Assembly (NCBI RefSeq): GCF_000471905.2
Contig: NW_006500320.1
Span: forward strand, 300,773 to 364,772
Direction: 5' to 3'
From: Amborella trichopoda
Lineage: Eukaryota > Streptophyta > Magnoliopsida > Amborellales > Amborellaceae
Length of the DNA stretch: 64,000 nt
Shown here: piece by piece, positions 34,655 to 47,144 of the stretch
How positions within the stretch are numbered: position 1 is the first letter of the stretch
Layout of the letters: the number at the start of each line of letters is the position of its first letter
Notes under the pieces: model-generated
Seen by the model: the letters and a program-made list of their open reading frames with translations, nothing else
Told to the model about the DNA's origin: nothing
The model's database searches: none
Position numbers and translations under genes: made by a program

Positions 34655-35048
34655 GGAAAAAGTTTATATAGAATCGAGGCTTTTAACAATCAAATCAGAG
34701 CTTATCTCAAAAATTTCACTTGAAGAGGTTGTTTTGATGCTCAAATATCCTCAAATTGATCATCTGGACATCAAGATGCATGGACATGAGAAAAAAATAG
34801 ATTTCCAGTTTTGAAAATAGTATATCTTGTAACATATTTCTTGACCGTCAATTTTCAAGATTTTAAAGTTATTATAGATCTGCTCAATCTATACTATTTT
34901 TTAAGCTATAAATTTTATAATTGAATATAAAAATATATTTTAAGGCTATCACAAGGATTTTCGATATAGAAACTACATTTCTTGACAGTATTTGAAGGTG
35001 TGCTTTACTTTGATTGTTTATAGCCTCGGCTCTATACAAATCGCACCC
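34655..35048. mobile_element. Mutator-like MITE family A, copy 2
   Basis: It starts GGAAAAAGTTTATATAGAATCG and ends GGCTCTATACAAATCGCACCC. The interior matches copy 1 (CCTCAAATTGATCATCTGGA). Flanks show only a weak 9-bp match (6 of 9). Confidence 0.75.
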
Positions 35049-35057
35049 ATCTATCTA

Positions 35058-35880
35058 TGGGAAAAGAATGCAATTTCTTTATAAAAACAAAGTAGAGCCT
35101 TATCCCCGTCGTCTTTTGAAAGCACTTTGGGCATCATAAATCTCCACCATGGGTCCTAAAATTAATTTTCTTGAAAGCTCAAAAAATGGTCTAGATATTG
35201 CCGATCTAGAAACACTTATTTTTAAGGCGAAATGGGCAGTCTAGATAATGTGTTACAAATACACTATTTTTAATATTTGAAATCCTTTTTTTTCTTCAAC
35301 TATAATACTCAAGACCGAGATGATTGAATGGAAGGTTTCTCGACACTAAAACTTCAATTTTTAGTGAGTTTTGAGGTGAGGATTTTAACCATTTTGATAG
35401 GGTTGCAGCCCTATCAAAAACAATTCCATGAGAAAAAGGTTAAAAATGCCTAGATTTTATGAGAAAAAGTAAAGTCTGCTCAAAATTTATCAAAAAATGT
35501 AGTTATGGTGTCATCATGTAAGAAAACCTTTAACTTGATCATCTTGACCTCGACCATTATAGTTAAGAAAAATTAGATTTCAAGATCCAAAAGTATTGTA
35601 TATTATAGCACATTATATGAAAAATTAGATTTCAAGATCCAAAAGTATTGTATATTATAGCACATTATTTAGAGTGGTCATTTTCAAGTGTTCATGAATC
35701 CGCAAGATATGTACATTTTTTTTAGCTTCAAAATTTATAATCTCTGTTGGAAATTTATTTTAGAACCATTACAAAGATTTCTGATGCCAGATTGTTTTCC
35801 GAACAAAGTGTTGATGTAACACTTCACTTTATTTTTATAAAGCCTAAGCCCCATAGAAATTGCATCTTCTTATATATTTG
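35058..35880. mobile_element. Larger element related to family A (about 820 bp)
   Basis: It begins GGAAAAGAATGCAATTTCT next to copy 2 and ends CCCCATAGAAATTGCATCTTC, whose complement repeats GATGCAATTTCTATGG. Subterminal parts pair as well (ATAAAAACAAAGTAGAG with CTTCACTTTATTTTTAT). The interior holds family-A-like phrases (CGACCTCGACCATTATA) and a perfect 52-bp tandem duplication at 35567-35670. It has no coding frame. Confidence 0.5.
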
Positions 35881-37440
35881 TAGTGAGAAGTATCTCTTTT
35901 CGCAAACTTATCAAATAATTTATTAGGTTATTTTGAAAGAGTAATGATCTTACCCATGTGTATGAGACCCCAACTCATGACCGTAGGATTCACATCTACA
36001 TCTCGAGAAAATAAGATGGTAGTAATCACCCGGTTAACCGACCAGAGAGAAGGTTTCTCTTAGAGGAGGTGCATACCCTCTTTACCAAATAAGATACTAG
36101 CCCGCCTCCTCTCTTGCTAAACCCTTTCCCTTCTAAACCTCATCTACTTTCAATCCTTTTTCCGTCTAAATCCCCTCGAATCTCTCGCTCTCTCTGTTAA
36201 AGACCCACCAAAACAAAAACCTATCAATTTTAGAGAGAGAAACTCTGACAAAGACAGCACCGATGGTATTCTATGGCCCAAAATCTCGACAAGGAGTAAA
36301 AAAATGAGGCACCCCTTCTAAAATCAACAAAAAATTTCTAAAACTTCAATGAAGCTTTATTTTCACGCTCCATTTTCAATCTCTCAACAACTGCAATCAA
36401 TGTTGGAATCGTGTTCTTTCTTGCAATTTTGAAGGTCTAGGGTGTGAGTCCTGCAATTTTCGTTGTGATTTTGATGAACTTTTCGAAGCAATTTATGCTA
36501 AAATTTATGAGTGCAGTATTTCTACAGACTTGTGCTGGATTAATGGGGAATCATTTGAAAAGATTGGGTCAATACATTTACAAAATTGTATGATAATCAG
36601 TAACTTAGGGGTTAAGATTGTCTATATGATCATCGTAGGTATTTGGTTTTCGTAAGTTTGCTAGTCAAATATAGGGAGCCTATGTCCCCTATTCTCTCTC
36701 TCAGAGTGAGTCCATGAGAACTCGAGTTTCTTCTCAAACTTTTAACATACCGAAATGGTTGTACAACTAACACCATCTGGATCTATTTCATCATCTTCTG
36801 CTTACTATTTGTGCAACTCTTATGATTTTTATATTTGGTCTCATATTATTAGACAAGCTGACATCATTTGGATCTCTCCCGTCATCTGCTTACCATTTGT
36901 GGAGCTCCTCATGTTTTTTTACATCTAGTCTCACATTGTCTCTCTAAAATCCATTCATAATTTCAACTCTCTCTCTCAAAAACCTAATCAGAATTTCAGC
37001 TCCCTCTCTCGTGATAGATCCACCAAGAAAACCTCGCTTGAAGAGCTCAATGCAGAGAAACCGAGATTAGCGGTCGCTCTCTTGTGACTTTTACGGGTGA
37101 TCTCGCATTCCGTTCTCCTCGAGATGTGGACAAGAATCCTATGGCCATAAGTAGAGGGTCTCACAGCAGTTGGGGTAGGGGAGAGTCTCACTTGAACCAT
37201 CATTACTCATTTTTAAATCCCCACTCTATATAGTTGCCATTTTAAATTTAACCTAATTTACTTTTTTAATATGCACTAACAATTCATACCCAATGAATTG
37301 CCGTGGCAACGATCCGAAAAAAATATGTGGTTCGATAAACCATTCGGCCCACTGATCTGGTTTAAAACACATGGTTGCTAGTTCCTATTCGGATCGGTAA
37401 CAAGAATCGAATATTTTCGATTTTTAAAACAGTGCTTGCT
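35881..37440. other. Intergenic stretch upstream of the PPR gene
   Basis: Partly CT-rich (36100-36240, 36950-37030) with an echo of the AGAGAGAAAC repeat at 36230. A near repeat (CATCTGGATCT..TCATCTTCTGCTTA and CATTTGGATCT..TCATCTGCTTA) lies at 36773 and 36862. No gene is seen. Confidence 0.4.
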
Positions 37441-37532
37441 CTAGAGTCTCGACTAGGGCGTTTTAGAGTCCCGAGTGAACGAAGCGACGACGTATCCACC
37501 ACGGTGGAGGACGCCACATCCCTCTAAACTCT

Positions 37533-37540
37533 AAACCCTA
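37533..37540 (+). promoter_or_regulatory. Telo-box-like motif upstream of the PPR gene
   Basis: AAACCCTA lies in a CT-rich stretch before the inferred 5' UTR. Such boxes are common in promoters and leaders of plant housekeeping genes. Function here is inference. Confidence 0.3.
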
Positions 37541-38573
37541 TTTTTCATATCACCGATTCATGGCCCACCCCTTCTTTCACCATTTTCTCTCTCTAAATGA
37601 AGGACACAAAGCAGACTTCTTTCACGCTCTTCTGCCCAGGCTTCACGGAAGGATCAAATTTCCAGGCATGAAGCAAGGGGAAGAGAAATAGAAGGCGCAG
37701 ATGATGTGTTTGTTTCTTTTTTTCAGAGAAATGGAGCTTCTGTTCCACATGCTAAATTTGATTTGAGCTTTAATCCTTAAAGCCCAACAGCTCAATGCCT
37801 AACTATTTAAGGTCGCTTTTGTGTGATTTGCTGCGTATTCTGAAGTTGAGGACTGTTTCTTAGTAACTGGTGAACATTTTCAGTTGCCGCAAATTTAATG
37901 CTGCATTTTCCAAAAAATGAGAATTTGGGTCGACCGTTTTGGTGTGAAAATGAAAAGGAACGTGTGAGGATCTATTAGGAATGCGATTCATTTTCTTTCG
38001 GTTCTTTTGTTGAATGGCTCATTGTTCTTCAAACTTGCTGTTGTGGATTGGATGTATTCGGTCTTTTTGTTGTGAAGATAAATGAGTATATAGAATTGGT
38101 CAAGGGCTTCAAGGAAAAAAGGAGTGTTCCATCTGTTCAAGAGGTGAGCACTGACAAGATCACCTGTAATTTAACTTATCTATAAGGTATCATTAAATTC
38201 TCACCTCGTATTTCTCGTTTGATAATTATAGTTTAAAAAAAGGATCCCAACCCCCCAAGAAAAGAACCTTTTTTCTTTTTTCCATGAAGTCATGGAGGTT
38301 TCCGATGTCTTTTGGACCTTGGGATGTCAATTCTACACGTTTGTTGAATACAAAGTTTTCCATTGCACCATTTACTTTTGCGTTTTAACGATGTTCATTT
38401 CTTACTGGGGCTGGCTTGCTAGGGGTTCTGGATATACTTTTTTTTTTTTGGATAACTCATATAAAAAATATGTATATGTTCACATCAATAGTGAATGAAC
38501 TAATTCCTTTTCCCACTTGTTATTGCCAATAGGCAGGCTCCTCCTTCTGGTGGTGGTTTGGTTTTGTAAAGGA

Positions 38574-40581
38574 ATGAGGTCTTCACCATGTTGGAAGCTT
38601 GTAAATAGCCTTATCTTTATCAAAGGCCCCACCAACAACCTCCGATTACTCTGTATGGGTGACAAGGGGATTTCTCTTATAAGCCCCACTTCCAACATTG
38701 AATTTTTTCTGCGGAGAGAGATTGGCTTTGGTTTTTATGGTAATGGGGGAAATGGGGATTTGCGATGCTTTTGTATGGGGAAAGAACAACAACAACCATT
38801 GTCAAAGATCGTGTCCTCGAATTGTTTTGGGGGCATTAGTTCCACTGGTCTAGATAAACAAAGAATTGGGGAAGAGTTGAGTAACCAGATTGCAAAAGTG
38901 GTCGATGAGTTGGTTGGAGGAGGTGCCACTGATAATGATGCAGAGAAACTATCTGCAATTTTGGAAGGTCAATCCGCTATTTTAAACAGCCCTGATGGAA
39001 CTGCATTCATTGTGCTCTTAGATCGTCTCAAGACATGGCCTCATTTGGCCTTAGAGGTACTCATCTGGTCCCCTTTTACATTTTCTTTTCTTTGCTTTTT
39101 CTTTTGTCAGTACATTCTAACTTATTATAGTCATGAAAAGAGACTGTCTTTCATTTGTTATGCACCTTAACGTTCCCCATATGGGGCACCATATGGAACA
39201 ATTGCTCGCTTCTTCTTGTTTTCCCTACAATATTATTTGTGGACAATGTGTTTCATACCAACTTGGTCATTATCAACTGTGTAAGCAGCTGGTTAATCGA
39301 GTTACCCTTTTGCTATTGTGAGCAATGCGTGGTGGTATTCTATTTTTCAAAAGCTCTCCATGTTGTTATCCTTATGCACTTACTAATTACTACTTTTCTA
39401 GGTTGATTGACCAGCCTGAACAAATTTCTCTCCAAATTGTTTTCATTTCTCAGGTTTTTAATTGGAAAAGGAAGCAGGCAAACTCTGGAGTTCAAATGCT
39501 TTATGAAGAGTACTCAAAGGGCATCATGTATGCAGGAAGAGTTAAAAATATTGATCTCGCTGTTGAGCTCTTCTCTGAAGCCAACACAAGAGGAATCAAG
39601 AGATCAACATCTCTCTATAATGCGTTGATGACTGCATACATGTACAATGGGCTTATAAAGAAATCATTGGCCGTATTTGAAGACTTGAAGAGGGAGGCAC
39701 ATTGCAGACCCACCCTTGTGACCTATAACATCCTCTTATCAATATTTGGGCGCTCTATGCTCATTGACCACATGGAGATGGTGTATAAAGCAATTTTCGA
39801 TTCCAATCTCTCTCCAAATATTAATTCTTACAATACACTTATCGCTGGTTATGTAACTGCTTGGATGTGGGATGATATGGAGAGAACCTTCAAGAATATG
39901 GAGGAAGGTCCTGTAAGACCCGATTATTGTACCCACTTATTGATGCTTAGAGGTTATGCCCATGCAAGAATGGTAGAGAAGATGGAGAAAACCTATGAGT
40001 TGGTGAGGGATCTAGTTGACAAGAAAGAGGTTGCTTTGATTAGGGCTATGATCTGTGCATATTGCAAAAGTTCAGATGCAGATAGGGTGAAAAAAATTGA
40101 GAGATTGATCCAGCTTTTGCCTGAAGAGGAGTATAGGCCTTGGATAGATGTATTGCTTATCAGAGTTTATGCCCAAGAAGACATGGTTGAAGGGATGGAG
40201 GATTCTATATATCGGGCCTTTGAGCGAAACACTATAGTTGCAACCGTTAGTGTGATGCGCTCGATCATATCTAGTTACTTCCGTTGCAATGCTGTAGACA
40301 AGCTTGAAGTTTTCATAAAACAAGCTGAGTTTGCGGGATGGAGGCTATGCCGATCACTGTATCATTCTAAAATGGTGATGTATGGATCACTGAATCGTTT
40401 TCCAGAAATGGAAAGTGTTATTGGTGAAATGGAGGCCTTCAACTTCCATCCCACCAAGAAAACATTCCTGATACTATACAAGTCTTACGTAAAATCTGGT
40501 CAGAGAAATGATGTGCTTCGTATACTAGGAGCAATGTGCAAGGCAGGATTCAGTCTTCCTCTAGATGCTCTATCCTTATAG
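38574..40581 (+). CDS. P-class pentatricopeptide repeat protein (At2g30780 type), two exons, 536 aa
   Basis: Exon 1 is 38574-39056 (..HLALE, donor GAG|GTACTC) and exon 2 is 39454-40581 (acceptor TTCTCAG|GTTTTTAATTGG); the junction is phase 0. The N-terminus ([19 protein letters not shown]) is basic and hydrophobic, as expected of an organelle-targeting peptide. Residues about 177-350 hold five PPR-type helical repeats (for example [42 protein letters not shown]), followed by a conserved C-terminal region with [18 protein letters not shown] and a last PPR-like unit. No E, DYW or SMR domain is present. P-class proteins bind organelle RNA; the exact target cannot be read from sequence. The start could instead be the in-frame ATG at 38517. 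A leader exon ending near 38141 (AAGAG|GTGAGC) is likely. Confidence 0.9.
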
Positions 40582-43000
40582 AGTCTCTTCAAATGTTTAC
40601 TAACATGGAAACACATTAATGCGCTGTTACATGTTATTTATATTTTTCAATGCTGAGTGATGGATGGTTCTAGCTCGTGAATGTCTCTTGTTCAATGCTT
40701 GAAGGGCATCGAAATTATTGTCAATGCCCTTTGAGGACATTCCTCTTCATTAATGGCATCAGAAGAGTGAAGGCTACTTACATAAAATGAATTACTGGTA
40801 TTATGCAAAGCTATTCGGCATTAATTCTCAGGCATTGCTTGGCATTTCTCAGGCATTGCTCTAGGAAAAGTGAGCATCTGGTTTTTCATTGTTAGTATGG
40901 GAAGGCAGGGCACTGGTTGAAATAGGACCGAGAGGTGGCTTAATCAGCACTTTATCAAACCATGCAATTCACCAGCTCAAGCAGGTTAGGATCAGTGGAT
41001 TCCTTTATGTAGATTACTATGTTAGCAATTTTAATATCTGCGCTATTGAAGGGTTTTCAAGAATTTGTGGCAGTCATAATTTTTCGTTTCATTCTTATAG
41101 TTAAAGTTGGGTTTTTTCTCGGTCATATGTATGAGGAAGTAAACAACCTTAAAATAGCCTGTTGAAGGGGTGGATCAAGTTAGTAATTTTGGACCATACA
41201 TGAAGTACTACGTTGATTTACTATCAGTTACATGGAGTTTGAACTTTGGTCAAGCACTAGTTCTTATGGTTGCAACACCCTATGACCCATCATGTGCATC
41301 AAATCTGAGTCTTCCCAAACATATCTATTTGTCGATTAAGATGATCAACTTTTAATTCTTATCTAATGGAAACTATTAAAACACTTGTATACTGCACTTT
41401 GATATCTTTGTTACTAGTAGCTCTCTAACACATCATGCAGAATTGTGTTGAAATAAATTCCACTTAGATACCTGGTATATGTGGCTAATAATTTGTTCAT
41501 CTCAAGGGCTTAGTACAGTCGCTGTTTATGTCATTTCGTTAAATTTTTACATTTCTTAGTGAGTAGCAACTTCACTTAGAAGGAATTAACGGCACAGAAA
41601 TGGTAGTGGCTAACTACTTGAGCAACGTGTGGTTTGAATACTGGGGAGTCATGGAATTAATGTACTAGTCATAGCTCTATAGTTGAGATGCATCTCTTCA
41701 CTCAATTCTCACCCACCAAGAAGGGCCACTTAAAAAAAATCAATAGGGTGAAGAAGGTTTTCTACGTTACTTGGTGAGTAGCAACTTCATTTAAAGGAAA
41801 TCATGTCACAGGAAGAATAGAGCAAACTACTAGGGCAATAAGCTGTTTGAGTGCTTGGGAGTCATGGAATCCATGCACTAGTCATAGTTCTATAATTGAG
41901 ATGCATCTCTTTCACTCCTCTCTTGCCCATGAAGAAGAACCAAGTGTACAATAAGTTACAAAGACGAAGGAAGAAACTGCTTTGTTGTAAAACCTCACAA
42001 TTGTTTAGTATCAGCCACTTGTTTTAATGGATGACTGGGTCCCTTAGTATCACCCTAGATGCACCAGTTATGTATTTGCAGCATACCTACCACCCACCCT
42101 CTCAACACACACGCATGCACACGCACACTCACACGCACATACGGACAAAATATGTCAATAATCAGTATTGTTGTCAACTGAGACATAACATCTCCATGTC
42201 TTTAAATTAATGCTTGTGAGTTTATTTCATTGTATGTTTGATTATAGTTAATGGAGCTAGCTATCAAAATAAGAAAAATCTCTATAGTTGTAGTTAAGTC
42301 AGAAAGTTTAGAAAAACTGTCTCTGGATGCTCACCTTAGGGACCCCTTGTTAATCTATCAAGTAACATTTAGGAGTCAACCTCAGTGACCACATTGTGCT
42401 ATACTTCCACTATATAGGTAAAACTTCCTTAAAATAGACCAGTCTTTCTTGCCATAACTGGTACTTAAATCATAAGTAGTCACGACACATCACTGATAAG
42501 TGATAATATTTCTCACATGCACAGTGAAGGATACTCCTGAACTCACTGGACCTGTGTTTGTTTTGGAATACACCGTAACCAGGGGACTCAATTCTATATG
42601 ACGTCTTGCATTAAGATTGACCATATTAACCATAATTGTTCATGAGACCTCCTCATACTGCCTTTAAATTTCACTTCATCAATAGATGGCTTAAAAAGGA
42701 CCAACAAAATCTCATCTATCCCAAAATTCCAAAGACGAGTGCATATCTATTCACAAATTTATAGAATTATTCATAATTTACCTCTCCTAGAAGTTCCTTG
42801 ACACAAATATTTATGCACAGAATTGAGTTGCCAGTAATTTATGTTTTCACTTTTCTCTTTCTTTTGGTCTAATATATGATCATCTTTTTAAAATTCTTAT
42901 TTTCAGTTTTCTAAGTTTTTTTTTTTTTCACTGATTACATATTGAAGTGGGGTTTGAGATGCATTTTTACTGGTTTTAGAAACCAGTCAATTTTTTTAAT
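40582..43000. other. 3' UTR and intergenic stretch with a tandem duplication
   Basis: An imperfect duplication of about 200 bp lies at 41560-41945 (GTGAGTAGCAACTTCA.TTA at 41559 and 41774; GAGATGCATCTCTT at 41687 and 41898). A CA/CG-rich microsatellite is at 42102-42150. No gene is seen. Confidence 0.45.
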
Positions 43001-43386
43001 GGGAAAAGTTTATATAGAGCCTAGGCTCTAAACAATCAAATTAGAGCCTACCTATCATTAGAAGAGGTTGTTTTGATGCCCAAATATCCTTAAATTGATT
43101 ATCTCGACATCAAGATGCATGGACTTGTGAAAAAAGTGATTTTCATATTTTGGAAATACTGCATCTTGTAACGTATTTTTGTACCATGATTTTTAAGTTA
43201 TTCAAGTTTTTATACATCTGCTCGATCTACACTATTTTTTAAGCTGAAAATTTGATAACTAAAGATGAAAAATATATTTTAAGGCTAGTCAAAGATTCCC
43301 AATATTGAAACCACATTTCTCGACACTATTTGAAGATGAGCTCTAATTTGATTGTTTAGAGCCTCGGCTCTATACAAACAGCACCC
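43001..43386. mobile_element. Mutator-like MITE family A, copy 3
   Basis: It is well preserved: starts GGGAAAAGTTTATATAGAGC and ends GGCTCTATACAAACAGCACCC. The subterminal TCTAAACAATCAAATTAGAGC is mirrored by GCTCTAATTTGATTGTTTAGAG. The flanking 9-mers agree at 6 of 9 positions. Confidence 0.8.
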
Positions 43387-45401
43387 TTTTGTTAGGACTA
43401 TTCTTTTCTGTCTAGAAATTTACAATTGGAATAAGATGTTTTATTTTTGAAAGACGTGTTTCTTCTTTCTTTCTTCTTTTTTGCTTTTTTTTTTTTCTTG
43501 GTATCAAGATTGGAGCTTTTGATCATGATGCATCATTTGTAACCCTCGTGATTGGGTGAATTTGTGCTTTTTTTGATAAATTGTGAGATGGGCTTTTAAG
43601 GCAAGGAAAAACTAGTTTGCCTGTGTCAAAACTGAGAGAGATTCTTTTTACCAAATTGGACCAACTTACATGTTAGGTAAATTGTAACTTTTGGGGTGAT
43701 CTGTAAGTTGTGTTTTGGAATTAGAGGAGATAGCATTAGCAAACCAGTATTCCTGTGTCAAAACAAAGAAATCTAGCTATTAAGCATTTTAGTCGGGGTG
43801 GTTATACTTGATCATAGAAGAAACAAAAGCGATATAATCTATTATTTTGTAAGATTTGAGGAAGGAGAGGTCACTGATTTTTATTTCCTTATTGCTGTTT
43901 TGCAGATTGGCTATGTCTGGATTCGAGATTTGGACTGCTAACTGAATACGCAGGACTGCTCAGATTTTTTTCGACCATTTGAATATACTTCTCTCCAATT
44001 GTAAGGTGTAGATTATTGAATTCTTCCCCGCCCGCCCCCCCCCACCCCCCCCTCCCCTCCTCTCTCTCTCTCTCTCTCTCCCTCTCCCTTTGTAACTTGT
44101 GTCAACTGGTTTTTTTATTGTTATCAGCCTTCAGGGCTTTTTTTTTTTATCAATTTGTTAGATGAAGCAAAATTTTATTTTGTTATGGTGGATGAGAACT
44201 CGCAGTATTTGGTCAGTATATTTAGGTTGCTGAAGTTGCATGTATGTGCTCAACAAAGCTAGTTTTTGTGGCTTTTCAAAGCCTTCTTTTGGTATCTCTC
44301 TCTCTATTAATTTTCTTTATTGTGGGTTCGTATGTCATGGGTTTTTTTGGCAATTCTGATGTGAGCTTTTCTTTTCAGTAGGAATTTATTGTGTATTGTT
44401 GCTTTCAATTGTTTGCCTTGACTGTTACAAGATACAGTATTTCAAACTGGAAAACTGCAAACAGCCTGAAACAAGGTTACATTTTCATTTGAGATCTCGT
44501 TTTCGAGCAGCACTGAGCTGCTACATGGCCCTTGCCAATGATGATCTTTTGAGAGAGAGAGAGAGAGAGGCAAATAACCTGAAAATAAGTTACATTTTTA
44601 TGTGGGATCCAATCTTACAACATGAACAACTAAACATCATTCACCAGCTTAGCTACATAGCTTTATCTACAATGATGATCAACACACACACACAGAAGGC
44701 ACACATACTCACAGGAGAGAGAGAGAGAGAGGAATGGTACTAAACATATTAGATTCTAGATTCCCGAAGGATGGTTTCTCAAACGGGCTCGACACAGAAT
44801 GAAGAAACTGTATTCGCAGAGACATCAGGCATCACCAGGTAAAACCAAACCTGAGAGAAATAAATCTCTCGTAAGAAAACAAATTTCTCGCAAGCCAAAC
44901 ATGCCCTCTTTCATGGTAAAAAAGTTCCTTAAAAAATAGGAGGGGGAGGGGGGGAAGGCTCGCTTAGCTTTAAAACTTTATCATTGCAAGATGGATCCCA
45001 TGTTTGTTTTAGAAGTTTGTCACATTAGCATTTGTAACTTGATGCAGTTGGATACATCAAAAGCTAGTACGTGGCTCCTTGTTGTGGCTGGCCTTATAAC
45101 GTTGAACAATGATAATCTTAATTCAAATTAATGTCCTGAAGCCAGCAACATTGTGGTATAGTCGAAGAGAATGACGATGAATACTCGAAATTCAGCAGAA
45201 AATTCAGTTTCAACAACAATCGTGATGAAGTTATTGTATAATGCAAGCTAGCTTTACTGCTGAAATAAATGATTCTTTAGCTAGAAATGGTTCATCTTAA
45301 GCATTCATTGAGTGTACTGCCGATGGCCGTGGTTGCATGTAGCATAGTGTTATTATACTACTTCAAGCATGCTCCCATGTTAAAAACATGAATTCAATTT
45401 T
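43387..45401. other. Intergenic stretch with low-complexity tracts
   Basis: A C-rich run passing into (CT)n lies at 44028-44092, and GA tracts at 44553-44570 and 44714-44731. A good splice acceptor (TGTTTTGCAG, ending 43905) precedes a short open frame (IGYVWIRDLDC, stop), which might be an untranslated or alternative terminal exon of the upstream gene; this is unproven. Confidence 0.35.
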
Positions 45402-46267
45402 TTAGGGAAAATTACAAAAAAACACCTTAAAATGAACTATGTATGCAATTTATCCCCACCTCAATCTTTCCTCACACTTTTTTCCTCCAAACAACCTTTC
45501 TTCACAAAAACCCCCCGAGGTAAAAAATTCTTATTTTTTGATCAGAAATGCCCTTTTCGTACAAACCAAATCAATTTGAGGCTCCCAAGTAGAGTAGTGC
45601 TGGAGTGCAGTGTACCACTGCCAGAGTAGAATGTCAAGAAGCATTGTCGGAGCGCGATGCTACATTGCCGAAGCGCTGTGGCTCCAAAGACTTCATTGTC
45701 GGAGCAAACTCCCGAAGCACATATTTTCATTGTCGGAGTGCGTTCTCAGAATGCCAGAGCACTGTGGGTTAGACAAATGACTACTGGAGTGCACATTGGG
45801 ACTACCAGAGCGCAGTTCTTAGTATGTCGGAGCGTTGTAGGTCAGACAAAACACTACTGGAGCGCACATTGTGACTGCCAGAATGCACATTCGGACTGTC
45901 GGAAAGTAGTCCTCTATTGCCGGAGCGTTGTGGCTCTAGAGGCTTCAGTGCCGGAGTGGACTGCTGGAGCATGCGATTACATTGCCAGAGCGAGTTATCA
46001 GAATGCCAGAGCACTGTGGGTCAAACAAAATACTGCCGAAACACACATTGAGACTGCTAGAGCACATCTTTACAGTGGAAAACAGGAAAGAGAAGGCCGT
46101 GTGAAAAGAAATGAAAGTACTTTAATCTTATTTCATATTACTTTTGGGTTGAGGGGATTTTACGAAAAAAAAAATAGTTTGGAGGAAAAAAGTATAAGAG
46201 AAGTTTAGGTGGGATAAGTTGCATAAATAGTTCATTTTAAGATGTTTTTTTTTGTAATTTCCCATTT
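45402..46267. mobile_element. Inverted-repeat element with an internal minisatellite
   Basis: Terminal inverted repeats of about 115 bp: left GGGAAAATTACAAAAAAACA..CTTAAAATGAACTA, right TAGTTCATTTTAAG..TTTGTAATTTCCC. Between them, 45600-46080 is a GC-richer array of diverged units around CATTGCCGGAGCG.TGTGG and CTGCCAGAGCGCA. The array is open in one plus frame (45657-46208), but the product is repetitive and unlike known proteins. Target duplications are ambiguous because both flanks are T-rich. It resembles a Mutator-type TIR element carrying unrelated filler. Confidence 0.65.
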
Positions 46268-46390
46268 TTTCTATTAGGGTTCATAGAGAACTGGTTGGGA
46301 GCTCGGACAAGACTTGGGTTTCCAATAATTGGACAAGAATGCCTTGACACTCTTTCGCCGGTGTCTCTTTCTCTCTCTCTCTTTCTCTCC

Positions 46391-46487
46391 AAAGTACATT
46401 GAAATAATGTGAGCTTACACCGTCTGTCCTGTCAAAAGTTTACATTGAAATAATGTGAGCTTACACCGTGTCTGTCCTCTCAAAAGT
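46391..46487 (+). repeat. Short tandem duplication (about 48 bp)
   Basis: ACATTGAAATAATGTGAGCT followed by TACACCG occurs twice, at about 46396 and 46442. Confidence 0.8.
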
Positions 46488-47144
46488 CACACGTCCCGTA
46501 TATAGTGTAGGTCATCTTGTCCTGCCTTATTTCAACAACTAAGATCAAATTCCATTACGAATATTACATATTTTCCTACACAGTGAGCAGGTCACAAGAC
46601 AGAAAAGTTCCATAGAGAAATCTCAAAAACACTATTCTTCATATTTCATCACCAACACTTTAACAATCCACAGATATAGAAATTACAGTTCTAAGGACAC
46701 ACAAATTAAAGTATAATACAGCAGCATGGGCGTTGAGTTAATCCTCCATTTCTGCTGGAATTAGCACCTAAATCAGCTGGGTGCCACCAAATAGGGGCCA
46801 TCGCCGTATCCCTCGCCTGCGTCCAACACGGAGAGAGAAAAAAGAGTATTAACATACATAATCAGTGGATCCTCAAAACCCACCATTTTGATGGACATTT
46901 CCCATACGCGTCCATCATCCACACCAGAAGTCCTTCATTTGAAGAAGGGGATGGGCCTAAATGAGTCTTGGAGCTCCATCTTCAGTGCCGTGCTACCCCT
47001 CTGGGTATATGCAATGGTAAGTAAATTTGACACTGCACAAGACAATTAGGGAAAAAAACAAAACCCCAACAGCAAAACAAAGAAAAAGGAGAAAAGAATC
47101 GATTGATCATGGTAATGTGTTGACGTGCGCCGGAGGTCAGTATA

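Noticed and set aside
45657..46208. 183-residue plus frame in the inverted-repeat element considered as a gene
   Set aside because: It consists of diverged tandem units (RSVVA..., ARALWVKQ) with no known domain or start context.
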